DNA of 64,000 bases from the NCBI GenBank assembly GCA_963513935.1, contig OY740765.1:119417362-119481361 (forward strand). The letters are read 5' to 3'. The translations under genes and the position numbers were made by a program. The stretch comes from Aphrophora alni. Lineage: Eukaryota > Arthropoda > Insecta > Hemiptera > Aphrophoridae. Under the pieces are notes generated by a model. That model worked only from the letters and a program-made list of their open reading frames with translations. It had not been told where the DNA came from and made no database searches. Shown here piece after piece: positions 46,845-57,835 of this stretch. Numbering within the stretch: the first letter of the stretch is position 1; the number at the start of each line of letters is the position of its first letter.

Positions 46845-47455
46845 AGATAAATATATATGAAAATTTCAAAATGGCTGTCGTTTTAACCGGGTTTTTTATG
46901 ATATCTCATGTGTTATTCAACTTTTAAACAAGCTGAATTATATAAAAATATGCAGATTTAAATTCTGCTTGTAATGGTATCAACTACATACGATGACAAT
47001 AAGCAAAGTTATTGTCAAAAATGTAATTTGGAACCACGATATCCTAAGAAAATGTGATAGTGTTATACCACGTAGTTACGAAATGCGGCAGGGCCGAGTC
47101 ACTCGACACAAGCGTAGCGATTGGAGTTCCTTCACATACGTACAGCTTCGAGACCGGCCAGGGCCGATACACTAACACGAGCGAAGCGAGTGGATACTTT
47201 AAAATATATACATATCTACGAAACCCGTTAGGGCTTAACCGATTTCAGGAAAGTAGTGATATATAGAATTACAAGTTTCAGAACAACAAGTGTAACATAT
47301 ATTTCAACAAACTTACTCTACTGGATTTACCAATACCATTTAACATTTCCTAACAGGCCTAAGAAACCAACTTTTGGCCATTACTATTAGAGGTTATGCT
47401 TGTATTATATTTGATCAGGCGCCGTAAGTACTATAATGCGCCCATCAACTTTTTT
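46845..47455 (-). repeat. Interspersed repeat family A, copy A6 (minus)
   Basis: On the minus strand it runs from 'gatgggcgcattatagtac' (47452) through 'ttggtttcttaggcctgtta' to 'gataccattacaagcagaat' (46979). It is nearly full length. 'ctaacacgagcgaagcgagt' (47173-47192) is shared with A2. The overlapping open frames at 46993-47266 have no known domain. Confidence 0.7.
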
Positions 47456-47589
47456 ACACTTTTTGGTGTGCTTTAAAAAAAAATGAAAAAGAATAATTTT
47501 AAAAAAAGAATATTTTTAACGACCTACTTAGTAAGATTCGTATTTCAATTAAAATCTTCATAGATGTTCGTTTAATATCAAAACTTATA

Positions 47590-48300
47590 CACAGAGTGTC
47601 CCATAAGTAAAAAGCTAAACTTTAGGGAATGATTGTCTGGATCAGGATAAAGAAAACATTTTCAGAAAACGTTTAGTTTTCCAGATATCCGCTATTTTCT
47701 TTTTTATAAAAAAAAAATTATAACTTACGAAATAGTAAAGATATTAAGTTCAGATTTAGTATGTGAATTTTGTATGTTGCGTTTTATAAGTGAACCGAAA
47801 ATAAAAAATTCATTTTGTATATTTTCAAAATGGCGGCAGTTTTTTAATGTTTAATATTGAATATCTCGAAAACTATTAACTTTACAAAAATTTACAAGAA
47901 ACAGAAAAGTTTCATATTTTAATGATAAACAACAATTTTTGTATTTTTTTTCTTTTGGTCAAAGGATAACTGAGTTATTGCCCAAAAACAGGAAACTAAT
48001 ACTTTCTTGGTAGTTCTCTACACCACACAAGAATGATCTGGAAAAAAAAATTTATTTCTAATACTTTAAAAAATAGAAACACCATTTACGTCGTCATTAA
48101 AATACAAAAACAATGCTGATAACAAATCTGAACTAAATATATTACCTATTTCCAAAGTTATAACTTTTTTTGTAAAAAAAACAAAACGGCTGATAGAAGG
48201 GAAACTAAACTTTTTTGGACCTTTAATTATTTTTTTCTCTATTTTTACTTGTAAAATGAGCTCCTAAAGACTGTGCATATCTTCATGAGCCACTCTAAAT
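47590..48300. repeat. Two family D elements in inverted orientation, joined
   Basis: 47590-47995 is a plus-strand D copy ('gagtgtcccataagtaaaaa', 'ccagatatccgctattt', 'aaaatggcggcagttt'). 48000-48300 is a minus-strand D copy. They meet tail to tail at 'gttattgcccaaaaacagga', making a ~700-bp imperfect palindrome. Confidence 0.7.
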
Positions 48301-48860
48301 ATAGCCTACTTTGTATTCAGAGTGATCCAAGATTTCAGTGCAATATTTCGGGAACTGATGCTAGCGGAAAAGAACTTTAAAAAACCTTCGTTTGTTTTCG
48401 AATTAATGCTAGCAAAATATTCCACTCGTAGGCTATATCTGATCCAAGAGTGAAATGAAGGCATACTATAGTTCTTAGGGTCCAAATTAAGTAACAAATT
48501 TGGTGGTTTTATATGTGTTTTTATCTGGAAAATTGAATAAAATAGCTCCTACAGTACTTTTTGCAAAAACTGGTGTAATATGTAAAATATTTTACTAGAA
48601 AAACAATTTTTTCTTAGATTTGGTGTAAAATAACTTTAATAATTGGTTAATAAAGACATAAAACGTTTGAACAAAACTTGTAGAGGATTTAATTTTGATT
48701 TAAACTCAATAAAAAACAAATGCAAGTTACAGAAATTTAATATCATTAGAAGAAAATCATTGTTATGTTTAAAATTATGTTATTTTTTCTATTGAATTTA
48801 TTTAAATAAAGTTTCTCAGAATTAAATTCTCTATAATTTTTACATTTTAAAAGTTTACTC
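48300..48860 (+). repeat. Interspersed repeat family E, copy 2
   Basis: Diverged partner of 461-1090 in the same orientation. Confidence 0.6.
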
Positions 48861-49734
48861 ATTTGTAATCTAAATGTGTTTTCAACGTGATACTGAAGTT
48901 TCACAATGTCGCGTAATTCTTAATAACTCAATTAATTGTATCAAACATTCATAAAATATGTATTGTAAATAATTTTTTTTTTTGTTTTTTTTTCACTTTT
49001 TTTTACCTAAATATATGCAATAATTTTTAATTTCTATCTGCATTAAAAGTAAACATTCGTTCTCGCTGTAGCAATATGATTATTTATTTTCAAAATCCTG
49101 TCATTTAAACGATTAGAACTTTGTCAACACCACTTTATATAATCATAGAAATATTTAAAAATCAAGATATTTTATTAACAATTCTACAGCTAGCGGAAAC
49201 TGTGCATTAAAAAATATACATGGTTATTGTAAAAAAAAAAAAAAAACAGGAAACTAATAGTATCTTCGTAATCTACAATAGCAAAATAGACCTAGAACAA
49301 AAACATTTTTTAATTCTAATATTTTGAATAACAATTTTAAAATTCATTGCTCTGAATTGCATAAAAATTCAAATCTGATTCAAAATGGCGTTTATTTATT
49401 ATTTATTTTAAAATTATTACTGGATGTATTAAATCTTGTGAATAAGATATTATAGCCGAAATAAATGTATTAACATTCTTTGTTAATAATACAATTTGTC
49501 CTTAAATGTATCATATTTAGTAAGAACAAAGAGCCAGGGCAAACCAGTGGATATTCTATACAATTACCAGAATATTATGATTTTTATTTTCTACCTGTAA
49601 CTATGTTATTTCTCAACCTACAGAACAAATTAAAATAACTGTAGTGTTATTACAACTTCTGCCTGAGCTATGGTTAAAATTTCATCTCAATATGACTTTG
49701 AAAAATAACAATAAAGAATTTAAATTTTTTTAAA
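48861..49734. other. A+T-rich sequence with a family D fragment
   Basis: 49240-49400 is a minus-oriented D fragment ('aacaggaaactaatagtatc', 'ttctaatatttt'). The rest holds no gene that I can recognise. Confidence 0.45.
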
Positions 49735-50045
49735 TCTCTGGAAAATTCTTGAATTTGTGAATTATTAGAAAAATTTAAGTGCCTGTAATTCCTAAACGGT
49801 TAGAGATGCAGAAAAATACTCAGGAATAAAAAAATGTTAATATAATGCGTTATATCGAGAAAAGTATTTTCCATAATAAAATTTAAATCTAACCCCCATA
49901 ATGGAAAAATCGCGGGTGATATAAAAAATTTGGTAATACCTCTAGTTTTAACTCAAAAAATCCTGGTGGTTATCTTTTAAAGTTTATTTTGTAACTTTTG
50001 TATTAATTCAATAACACAGTGGTAACACCTGTTTTAATCACCCAA
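49735..50045 (+). repeat. Interspersed repeat family F, plus copy 2
   Basis: It contains 'attcctaaacggttagagat', 'acctctagttttaa', 'atcctggtggttatct' and 'acctgttttaatcaccc'. It aligns with 7235-7520. Confidence 0.6.
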
Positions 50046-50795
50046 AATGAAAAAAGTCCTGAAATATAACCATAATATGCCCTTGTACTAAATTTGATTA
50101 AAATTTGTCCAAATAGTTATTATTTAATTAATAGTTTAGTTTATATAGCCCAGGCATACGGCGCCTATCTAACACTGACATTCACAACCCCCCCCCCCCT
50201 CAAAAAAAGTTACCATCATCTCACCAAAAGTTTGTTTAATTTTACTTAGGCTATACGATGACCCGTCACATATATTTCTCTATACGACTTATATGTGAGT
50301 AAATCTAAATTTTAAAAAAAGCAATGTAAGTCAGTACCGAGCAGGACGTACTACTCCTAGGACCATACCTCCCAGTTTCAAATAACCATTTTGACATGTT
50401 TTTTATATAATTAGAAATAGAAAACAATCAATGTAAGTTTCTAAACATTGTCTTAAATATTAAGCAAAGTGCACCGAAGTCACTATCATTGCTGTCACGA
50501 ACAGTTAGCAAGGAAGTTTATTTACCTTCTGATTAAACACGTTGTCAAAATTCTATAGACTAGGAGTGAGTAACGTCACCATACTCCATACTCCAATAGT
50601 GATTACTGATTCCATGCAGGCATGTTAGCACGTGATCGTTTAGGCATGCTCCAGATACTTTTTGTCTCGTACTTTGAGGGAAACTGTAGGTAAAAAACTT
50701 ATCTAAGAACTCAATCATTGTCAACGGATGTTCTACAAATCCCCCCGCCATTTTATTGCTCCGTCCTACATCCATTTTCTAACTACGTACTTAAC
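50046..50795. other. Upstream region of the secreted-protein gene
   Basis: Here is a C11 tract (50190-50200). A 71-codon minus frame (50560-50775) begins about 90 bp from the exon and is oriented away from it; no motif, promoter or splice donor supports it. No other feature is recognised. Confidence 0.4.
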
Positions 50796-50833
50796 TATAT
50801 ATTGTGTTATCAGCTATTGAGCATCGGTCAGTT
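50796..50833 (+). promoter_or_regulatory. Predicted core promoter: TATA box and arthropod initiator
   Basis: TATATA at 50796-50801 lies 34 to 29 bases upstream of the A (50830) of TCAGTT (50828-50833), which fits the arthropod initiator TCAKTY. The spacing suits TBP-directed initiation. The 5' leader would be 36 bases, ending at the ATG at 50866. A DPE-like AGTCG at 50858 is one base out of register, so I do not rely on it. Confidence 0.5.
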
Positions 50834-50865
50834 TAGATTCCTCGATCGTACAGTGATAGTCGAAA

Positions 50866-51015
50866 ATGAAGGTTTTTTGTGTTGTCTTGTTCGCAGGATT
50901 TTACTGTGTTTTAGGAGAAGAGCTTATCAATGAAACGACAAACGCTTTACCCGAAAGCGATCAGAATAAAGTGCGAGACAATGTGAGTTCATCGGCGACT
51001 GAAATTGTTAAACAG
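50866..51015 (+). CDS. First coding exon of an unidentified secreted protein (partial gene)
   Basis: The frame starts ATGAAGGTTTTTTGT and gives exactly 50 codons ending in CAG, directly followed by GTAGTT, a good 5' splice donor (phase 0). Read through, the frame would stop three codons later at TAG, so splicing is required. Residues 1-17, MKVFCVVLFAGFYCVLG, form a clear signal peptide with cleavage likely before or within the GEE that follows. The mature part is hydrophilic and acidic. It has two N-glycosylation sequons, NET (residues 22-24) and NVS (39-41). The upstream TATA/initiator supports it. The ATG context CGAAAATG is acceptable for insects. The product is a secreted or lumenal protein of unknown family; exon 2 is not securely found. 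Codon use is less A/T-biased than the surrounding DNA. Confidence 0.7.
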
Positions 51016-51184
51016 GTAGTTTTCTAGAATTTTTAAATATTTCACCTTAATAAACTAGTTTATTTATTAAAAATTCATATAATTATAATTTTATTATCCT
51101 GGATTATTTCCTGGATCAGGAATACTGAACCATGTCCTTTACAAACTGAGTAGTGAACACCTTACAAAGCTAAAAATAAAAATT

Positions 51185-51199
51185 TATATATATATATAT

Positions 51200-51241
<42 letters not shown>
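51185..51241. repeat. Compound (TA)n/(CA)n microsatellite
   Basis: TA units at 51185-51200 run directly into about 19 AC units (51202-51241), inside the presumed first intron. Confidence 0.95.
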
Positions 51242-51244
<3 letters not shown>

Positions 51245-51339
51245 TATACAGGAAAACAATAACAATAATACAAAGAGCTCATCAAATAAATATAATTAAT
51301 AACCTACTTTTAAGATTTACACAATTATTAAACATTTTA

Positions 51340-52425
51340 ATAAACTAAATATTCATTGTGATTCATTATGGATATTCAATAAATTAACACTTAATTATCT
51401 CATTTATTCATTGTAAATCCTACTTCTTGTATGAACTAAATATACAGTGTGATTTATTGTGGATGATCAGTAATCTATCATTTAATAAACTCATTTATTC
51501 ATTATAATTTTTTTGTATAAATTAAATGTACTGTGTGATTCATAATACATGTGCAATATTACTTCACTTAAGAAAATAATTTATTCTTTATATATATATC
51601 TTAATATTTGTATTGGCCTAAATTAAACGTACTGTGTGATTTATTATGCATGTACAAACTTTCATCACTTAATAAATTTCTTTATTCATTATAAGTCTTA
51701 TAATGAAGTTATATTATAAACTTCGATTATAAACTAATATACACTGTCTTTCATTATGGACGTTCAATATTTTTAACACTTAATAAATTCATTTATTCGT
51801 TAATAATTATGATTTTTATATAATCAAAATATAATCATAATCTGTTATTCATTATGGCTGTTAAATATTTCATTACATAATAAACTCATTGATTCATTAT
51901 AAATCTTACTTCTGGTGGAAGCTAAATATAAACTGTGATTCATTATGGATGTTCAATATTTCATTACATAATAAACTCATGTATGCATTAAAAACCTTAT
52001 TTCTGGTAGAAGCTAAATATAAACTGTGATTTATTATGGATCTTCAGAATTTCATTACATAATAAACTCATGTATGCCTTATAAATCTTTCACTTGTACA
52101 AACTTAATATAAACTGTGATTTATTATGGATGTTAAATATTTCATTACATAATAAACTAATTTATTCATTATAAATATTTCTTCTTGTACAAACTAAATA
52201 TAAACTCCAATTTGTTATAGATGGTCAGCATTTTTATAAATTATTAACTCACTTATTCATTATAAATCTTACTTCTTGTAGAAAATAAATATACAGTTCG
52301 ATTTATTATGGATTATCAGTATTGTTATAACTTTATAATTTATAATTTATTCATTATAAATCTTACTTCTGGTAGAAGATTTATATACACTGTGATTCAT
52401 TATGGATGTTTCAATATCATGGATA
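51340..52425 (+). repeat. ~91-bp satellite array, about 12 units
   Basis: The anchor 'gtgattcattatggatgttc' or variants recurs at about 51361, 51452, 51538, 51639, 51749, 51846, 51938, 52029, 52119, 52210, 52301 and 52394. Central spacing is 90-92 bp. Each unit continues 'taataaactcatttattcat', 'tataaatcttacttctggta' and 'aactaaatataaactgtg'. The outer units are more diverged. The array lies in the intron of the gene at 50866. Confidence 0.95.
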
Positions 52426-53149
52426 AATAAAACTACATTGAAGGATAAGCTAGTAGTGGATACAAATATCATGTTTGCAATTCCCTACGGTTTCCTTTAT
52501 ACTAAATCTTCTATTTTTCATAAGCTGTAACACGTATTCGCCTAATTTTAATTTTTATCATAAAATTGGGTTTTTAGTAAATTAACAAGATATTATTAAA
52601 TTTATTTATTTTTATTTTTTTATAGGGGAGGAGAACAGTTTCGCCTTTTTGTTCTTTTAACCATTATTATAAGATTAGTACAACATATGGATTAATTTTT
52701 AATTCCATATATTGTATTTTATTGATCTTAATCTTTAAATCATTGACTATTTTGTGATGACATTAACCAATAGGGGGGGGGGGGCTAAATGCTCCCCTAT
52801 TGTTGTATGTGTGAAGCATTGGGCATACCAGTTGTAGTCAAGTGTCAGGATGGTTGTGTTCATGTATCAACTGAGGATGATTATTTAATTATTCAAACCT
52901 TGTTTTATACTGTATTGTACAAATACAGTGTTTATTGTAGAAATTTTTTCTTTAATTTAGGTAAGACATTATTTGTGTATCTATGTGCTTTTCTTTTAAC
53001 TTTACAAACAAAATAACAACGTGTTTATCTTTGGGCTACACATTTTTCTCTTTATATTTTGGTATTAAACCTATTAAACAACTGCCATTTTGAATATTTA
53101 CAAAATATGCTTTACTTGAAAATGTCCAATTAGTTGGTGAATGTGAAAC
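52426..53149. other. A+T-rich intron or intergenic sequence
   Basis: There is a G12 tract (52773-52784). An ATG frame at 52789-53016 opens with a Cys-rich stretch (CCMCEALG, KCQDGCVHVS) and then becomes low-complexity. No splice acceptor fits it to the exon at 50866, and I recognise no family. Confidence 0.35.
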
Positions 53150-53235
53150 ATAATAGAGAAAACAATCGATTACTGGGATACAAACCCTCGACTAGAAGGT
53201 TCGCCTTAAACCTTTCGGCTATGATGGTTCCCTAA
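53150..53235 (-). repeat. tRNA-derived SINE head or tRNA pseudogene (Leu/Ser-like)
   Basis: The minus strand reads ATAGCCGAAAGGTTTAAGGC, close to the D-arm/box A of Leu/Ser tRNAs (TGGCCGAGCGGTTTAAGGCG). It then has GAGGGTTTGTATCCC, a box B with two changes from GGTTCGANTCC. The acceptor stem does not pair convincingly, so it is not a functional tRNA. Confidence 0.55.
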
Positions 53236-53709
53236 AATAACAAAGAACATATATAAAAAATATATTTATATGAATAATATGATTTAAAATTGTTAAAAGA
53301 ATTATCAAATGCGTTTTCAGTTTATCATGAAAATGAAGTAGTTATAAATTATAGTGTAAACTAGTGAAAGTAGTGTGAATTGAAAACTGTTTTCTCAAAA
53401 GTAAAATGTTGAAATGATTCATGAGCCAACAGTTTACTATTAAGAAACATTTGATGCCGATAAAATGGCAATTTATCATTCTTTAGACAGATATGAATAT
53501 TTTTTTTGTATTTCTTAATATATTTCACTATTTTTGTTACCAATTTAACACATCTACAAAAATAAAACTTGCAAAATTGTTGTTTTCTGTGCAATTTGTT
53601 TCAAACCAAACCCATTAACTTTACACAAGTCAACTACCGTTTATTTATAGTGGGCTCACCCATATCTTTGCGCAGATTGGATTGAACTAAACTAAACAGA
53701 TAAAACGGT

Positions 53710-53830
53710 GTGTCTTTAATAGGGTTATAACCCACAATCTTCTGCACAATTCTTGATCAAGGGCTTGACGCCTTAAGTCTCTCAAGCACTATGACAGTTA
53801 GATATAGTCAGTAATTAACATTGCATGATA
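53710..53830 (-). repeat. tRNA-derived SINE head (second, related)
   Basis: On the minus strand TCATAGTGCTTGAGAGACTT precedes AAGGCGTCAAG and a box-B-like GGGTTATAACCC. The order and AAGGCG match the element at 53150-53235, with heavy divergence. Confidence 0.45.
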
Positions 53831-53869
53831 TCTTTTCTAGCCGTAATTTTTTTATTCAATTTCGTAGAA

Positions 53870-54440
53870 GAGGTGGAAAATCTTCAAAATACAAAGGGAT
53901 ACAGCCGATCTTCACATAGTGTGAGATTCTTACTCACTAAAAACCACCTTCCTTCCAGTTAGTACCCCTATCGCGTAGGACATGGATTCAAAGATGGTTT
54001 TCCATGTACCTAGCTTGTAAGGTTTTTCCATAGACCAGTCGAGATGATCTTGTAAACAGCAGAATTTTATATAACCGTGCGAAGACGAGAGAGCCCTGGC
54101 TGGGACAGAGTGCACACAGGTATCATCTCACGATAGATCATTTAGGAGCCCTGGTTGTAATGTGTGTAGATCAAGGGGGAGATTTCCTTACAAATTCCTT
54201 GTTAGTTATTTTTTGCATGCATCATAGTCTTCTGCTGACTACACAAAACTGAAATATGCAATAGAGACGTGCTGCATCCAACCGCGTGCTGATTGCTGTA
54301 CCTGCAATATAGAAAGTATTAAGGAGTTGCAAGCGACACCTTCTCCTGGATTCCAGAAAGTCTTGTTTCATGCATCTACGTTGCGTCTAATGCTTCTGAA
54401 ACAGATCTGATAGTATAACAATTAGGAAAAGTTCACAAAT
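53870..54440 (+). repeat. Interspersed repeat family C, diverged plus copy
   Basis: It aligns with 13865-14540: 'ggtggaaaatcttcaaaa', 'gtgtgagattcttactcact', 'aaaaccaccttccttccagt', 'ggttttccatgtacc', 'gatcatttaggagccctgg' and 'ccttacaaattccttgttag'. Divergence is much higher than between the copies in the tandem unit. Confidence 0.7.
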
Positions 54441-55500
54441 ATACGGATGTTAATAAGAAAAATAATATTTAGAAAAAATAAATAAATAAAGACTCCTTGA
54501 TTAAGTCTTTTTATGGTGGACACACAACCGCCCGAGGAGTTGCAGTCTTTAAATACAGAATATTTAATCAATATTTGAATTGCTCGCTTAAATTTAGTCT
54601 ATATTGCCAGGCTGACATTCAGTATTTACAGAGAAATCTTGATTTACCATTCGACATGCATTTCACCTTTAATAAACTTAATGCACTTTTTGGAAAATAA
54701 TCAAACGAATTTCATTAAAAAAAGACAGATGCCCAATAATTTTATTTTTCTTTCTGTGCAGCACCTCCATTTTGTAAGAGTTGAGTCAGCATTTTTAAGT
54801 TTAATCGAGGCTTTTCTGAATTACTAAAGGTTATCACTCACATACATCTCAATTAAAACACAAAATATCTACGTTGGAGCTTAACTACTCTTTTCTACTA
54901 GCCCATTAGTCTATAATAAGACTTCTTACAAACTAGTTTCGCCTGCGTTGAAATCGGACTTTGTGTGCACATCCGTAATTTACCTTTGGCTCCAACAGTG
55001 TGAAATACACAATTTGCATTATTTAATAGCAGGATAGCATATTACATAATCCATGAGATAACTTACTAATTAATGAGTTTTACTATTTTTTTTAATATCC
55101 ATTTATTTTTTTTACACTTTAAAATTACAATAGGAGAACAGAAAATGAGAACACATAATATCAAATTATTTTTATTTGAGGGCCTCTTTATAAACAATAT
55201 TTTAATTTTACCATTAGGTACAAGCAGGTATAGATTGTTGTTAGAACTCACATTCAAACATTCCACGTGCCATCAGAACAACGCCAGATACATTACATTA
55301 CAGTCGCATTATTCAAATTAAGATAAGTTGGTTTTCAAACTAAAACCACACATAATTTTGAAACCTGAAATGATTTTAATAACTCTAAACAATATTTTAA
55401 TTTTACCATTAGATAAAACAGGTAGAGATTGTTACTTGAATTTACATCCGACCATTACAATAATTTGATGTTTTGTATTTATATATTAACCATATAGCCA
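54441..55500. other. A+T-rich sequence, possible terminal exon
   Basis: At 54602-54610 'tattgccag' could be a 3' splice acceptor. After it a phase-0 frame of 29 codons (54611-54697) ends at TAA (54698). Two direct phrases, 'aacaatattttaattttacc' at 55194 and 55389, mark a small local duplication. Nothing else is recognised. Confidence 0.3.
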
Positions 55501-55590
55501 ATACCATTTTCCCTATCCGTCACGTGACTTCGTTTATGCTTCTGACTAGTTTCGGAGTATCTGCTCCAGAGATGCAAAACATCAAGCCTG

Positions 55591-56614
55591 TTCGTCGATT
55601 TTTCAAAAACTTTTGACCTGATCGATCACAACATTCTTCTGTTTAAATTGTAGACGGCTGTTGTGAGAGGAGTTGTTATGAATTGGTTCGCTAGCTGTGT
55701 GAAGAGACGAGTTGAGCGTGTGAGGGTTGGGGATGGTCTGAGTAACTCGAGGAAAGCTACCAAGGACGTCCCACTGGATTCAGTATGATCTTAATATAGA
55801 TTAATGACCTACTTTTGCTAAATTTCCGAGGAATTGTAGCAGCATTTCCTGATGACATCGCTCTGCAGTATGCAGACAATACTTGAAAAACAATCCAAGG
55901 AAATATTACCTTAGCTTTAAATTTGTTGAGTCAGTGGTGTATTTTATATTGTATGGTTGTGAATGCTAATATGAATAAGGTTGTTAACTTTGGTTATCGA
56001 TGATATAAACACCGTGACAATTTTATCTTTCACCATCATTCGTGCACTGAAGGTGCAGTTTCTTTCTGTTGAGCATCTGATGAAATTAAATATTTCGGTA
56101 TCACGCTGGATAACATATAAACAATATTAAACTTTAATTAAGAAAAATGTCCGGAAATTTTATTTTCGTAGGAATATCTATGATTATAGTTTTATCAAAT
56201 CACTATACTACTCTTTTCTTTATTCCTGGTTACATTATGGCATAGAATGTTAAGGCGAAGCACCGATAAGATCTATAAAGTTTTTAATCTCGACTCAAAA
56301 CTATGTTATCCGAATTATTTCTTTCGGTAATAGCCTCGCATCGTCTTTTTGTTAAGGCAAATACATTGACTCTCGGACATTTTGTTTGTTTTCAAAGTGA
56401 TGTGAACTTTTTAAGAAAAATAAAAATAATACAACGGAACAGTATTACATAACTAGAAGCCATGTTCAAGGTTTTATGAAAAAACCTAAGATTAGTAAGA
56501 CGCGGTTCAGAAGCTGTTTATTGTTTATCGGTCCCAAAAATTTTCAATCACTTACCACTTAACATAAAACAAAGTAAGAGTATTAGCAGTTTTATAAATA
56601 AGGTAAAGCATTGA
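55591..56614 (+). pseudogene. Non-LTR retrotransposon reverse transcriptase relic (CR1/Jockey-like)
   Basis: RT motifs appear in order: FVDFSKTFDLIDHNILL (55591-55641), the classic 'DFSKAFDTVDHNILL'; MNWFASCVKRRVERVRVGDG (from 55678); VPLDSV for VPQGSV; INDLLLLNF, then FPDDIALQYAD (55845 on), the YADD catalytic box with Tyr-Ala replaced by Phe-Pro; SQWC…VNANMNKV; IKYFGITLDN (56085-56114); LPLNIKQSKSISSFINKVKH and a stop at 56612. Stops and frameshifts interrupt it, e.g. around 55640 and 55790. The endonuclease domain is absent at the 5' end, as expected of a 5'-truncated insertion. No intact product is possible. Confidence 0.85.
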
Positions 56615-56807
56615 CTTCTCATTTTTAGTATTATTGGTGACGTGCTGAGAATAGATGAACGATGAAAGACAAAAGGGCAACATTGTCTTATGTATTTTTG
56701 CGTGGTTGGGAAGATGTTTTATATATGGTCTCTCCACATACACATATCGATATTCTACATCTTAAATGGCTTTGAGCAGGATTTGGTTAGACAGCCAATT
56801 GTTATTC

Positions 56808-56810
<3 letters not shown>

Positions 56811-56838
<28 letters not shown>
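56811..56838. repeat. Poly-T tract (28 nt)
   Basis: 28 uninterrupted T about 200 bp after the RT stop. On the minus strand it would be the A-tail of a retroposon inserted in the opposite direction. Confidence 0.95.
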
Positions 56839-56841
<3 letters not shown>

Positions 56842-57393
56842 TTGGTTGGTCTCTAACTCTAGTGTAATAGTCATAAAACATCGTAACCACACACAGCCTC
56901 AGTGGCACCGCAATGATTTAATTCGCACCTAACTGACTGCTTTAATTATTTTTTTATTTCTTTCTTTCTACCAAATCAATCACCGTTAACTGGCTACTGT
57001 GATTGCTATAATTTCCAGTGAAATTAGTGTAAGGCCCATGTACATTTTTGGAAATTAAAATAGTATTATTTTCTTCAGAGTCCTCGCTCTAGTGAAATCG
57101 TTATTACAATATTAAAACACACACAAAACATATACTAGATGAAACATGTATAGAATAATGTGTGTTAAGTAAATGACGACTTTAGTAGAGAGATGACTCT
57201 GAAAATGGAGCATATACTGCGAAACGCGTCAGAAGCGTAAACAGAGTCACGCGACGGATAGGTAAAAGGTTAGGTTAGGTTATAACCTATATTGTTATTA
57301 CATTCAGGGACTTCCATACTACGCAGGAAAAATAAATCTTATAATATTGATATAATGCATGTTATCACTAAAATGTCAGTAACACACGGGTGC

Positions 57394-57835
57394 ATATAGA
57401 TTTACTGTTAATAACATAAATTTTCTAATAATATAGACTTTCTGCTAATAATATAAATTTCCTCTTAATAATAAATATTTCCAGTTGATAATATAAATTT
57501 CCTGTTGATAATATAGATTTTCTGTTAATATTAAAGATTTTCTGTTAATTGTATAAATTTCCTGTTGATAATATAGATTTCATGCTAATAATGTAGATTT
57601 CCTCTTAATAATATAGATTTTCTGTTAATAATATAAATTTCCTGTTAATAATGTAAATTTCCTGTAAATAATATAAATTTCATGTTAATAATATAGATTT
57701 CCTGTCAATAGTATAGATTTCCTGTTGATAATATAAATTTCCTTTTAATAATATAGATTTCCTGTTGATAATATATATTTCCGGTTAATAATACAGATTT
57801 CCTGTTAATAACATATATTTCCTGTTAATCATATA
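57394..57835 (+). repeat. 20-bp minisatellite, about 22 units
   Basis: The unit is 'taataatataaatttcctgt' with frequent substitutions (a/g at the 'tata.att' site, t/g in 'gttgat'). Almost no indels are seen, so the period stays 20 for over 400 bp. A+T-rich and non-coding. Confidence 0.97.

Larger units (their letters stand above)
55503..57268. repeat. ~65-bp inverted repeats flanking a retrotransposon relic
   Basis: 55503-55570 ('ttccctatccgtcacgtgac', 'ttctgac', 'ttcggagtat.tgctcc') is the reverse complement of 57203-57268 ('ggagcatatactgcgaaacg', 'cagaagcgtaaacagagtca', 'cgacggatagg') at about 85% by eye. The arms enclose the RT fragment and a T28 tract. A TTAGG-like run (57267-57281) follows the right arm. 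Confidence 0.7.

Noticed and set aside
50560..50775. 71-residue minus frame next to the secreted-protein exon
   Set aside because: The divergent layout is tempting, but there is no promoter, splice donor or known motif, and its middle is ordinary sequence. Left as unproven.
52789..53016. 75-residue frame with a Cys-rich start
   Set aside because: No acceptor joins it in phase to 51015, and the second half is low-complexity.
53150..53235. Functional tRNA gene
   Set aside because: Box B has two changes and the acceptor arms do not pair.
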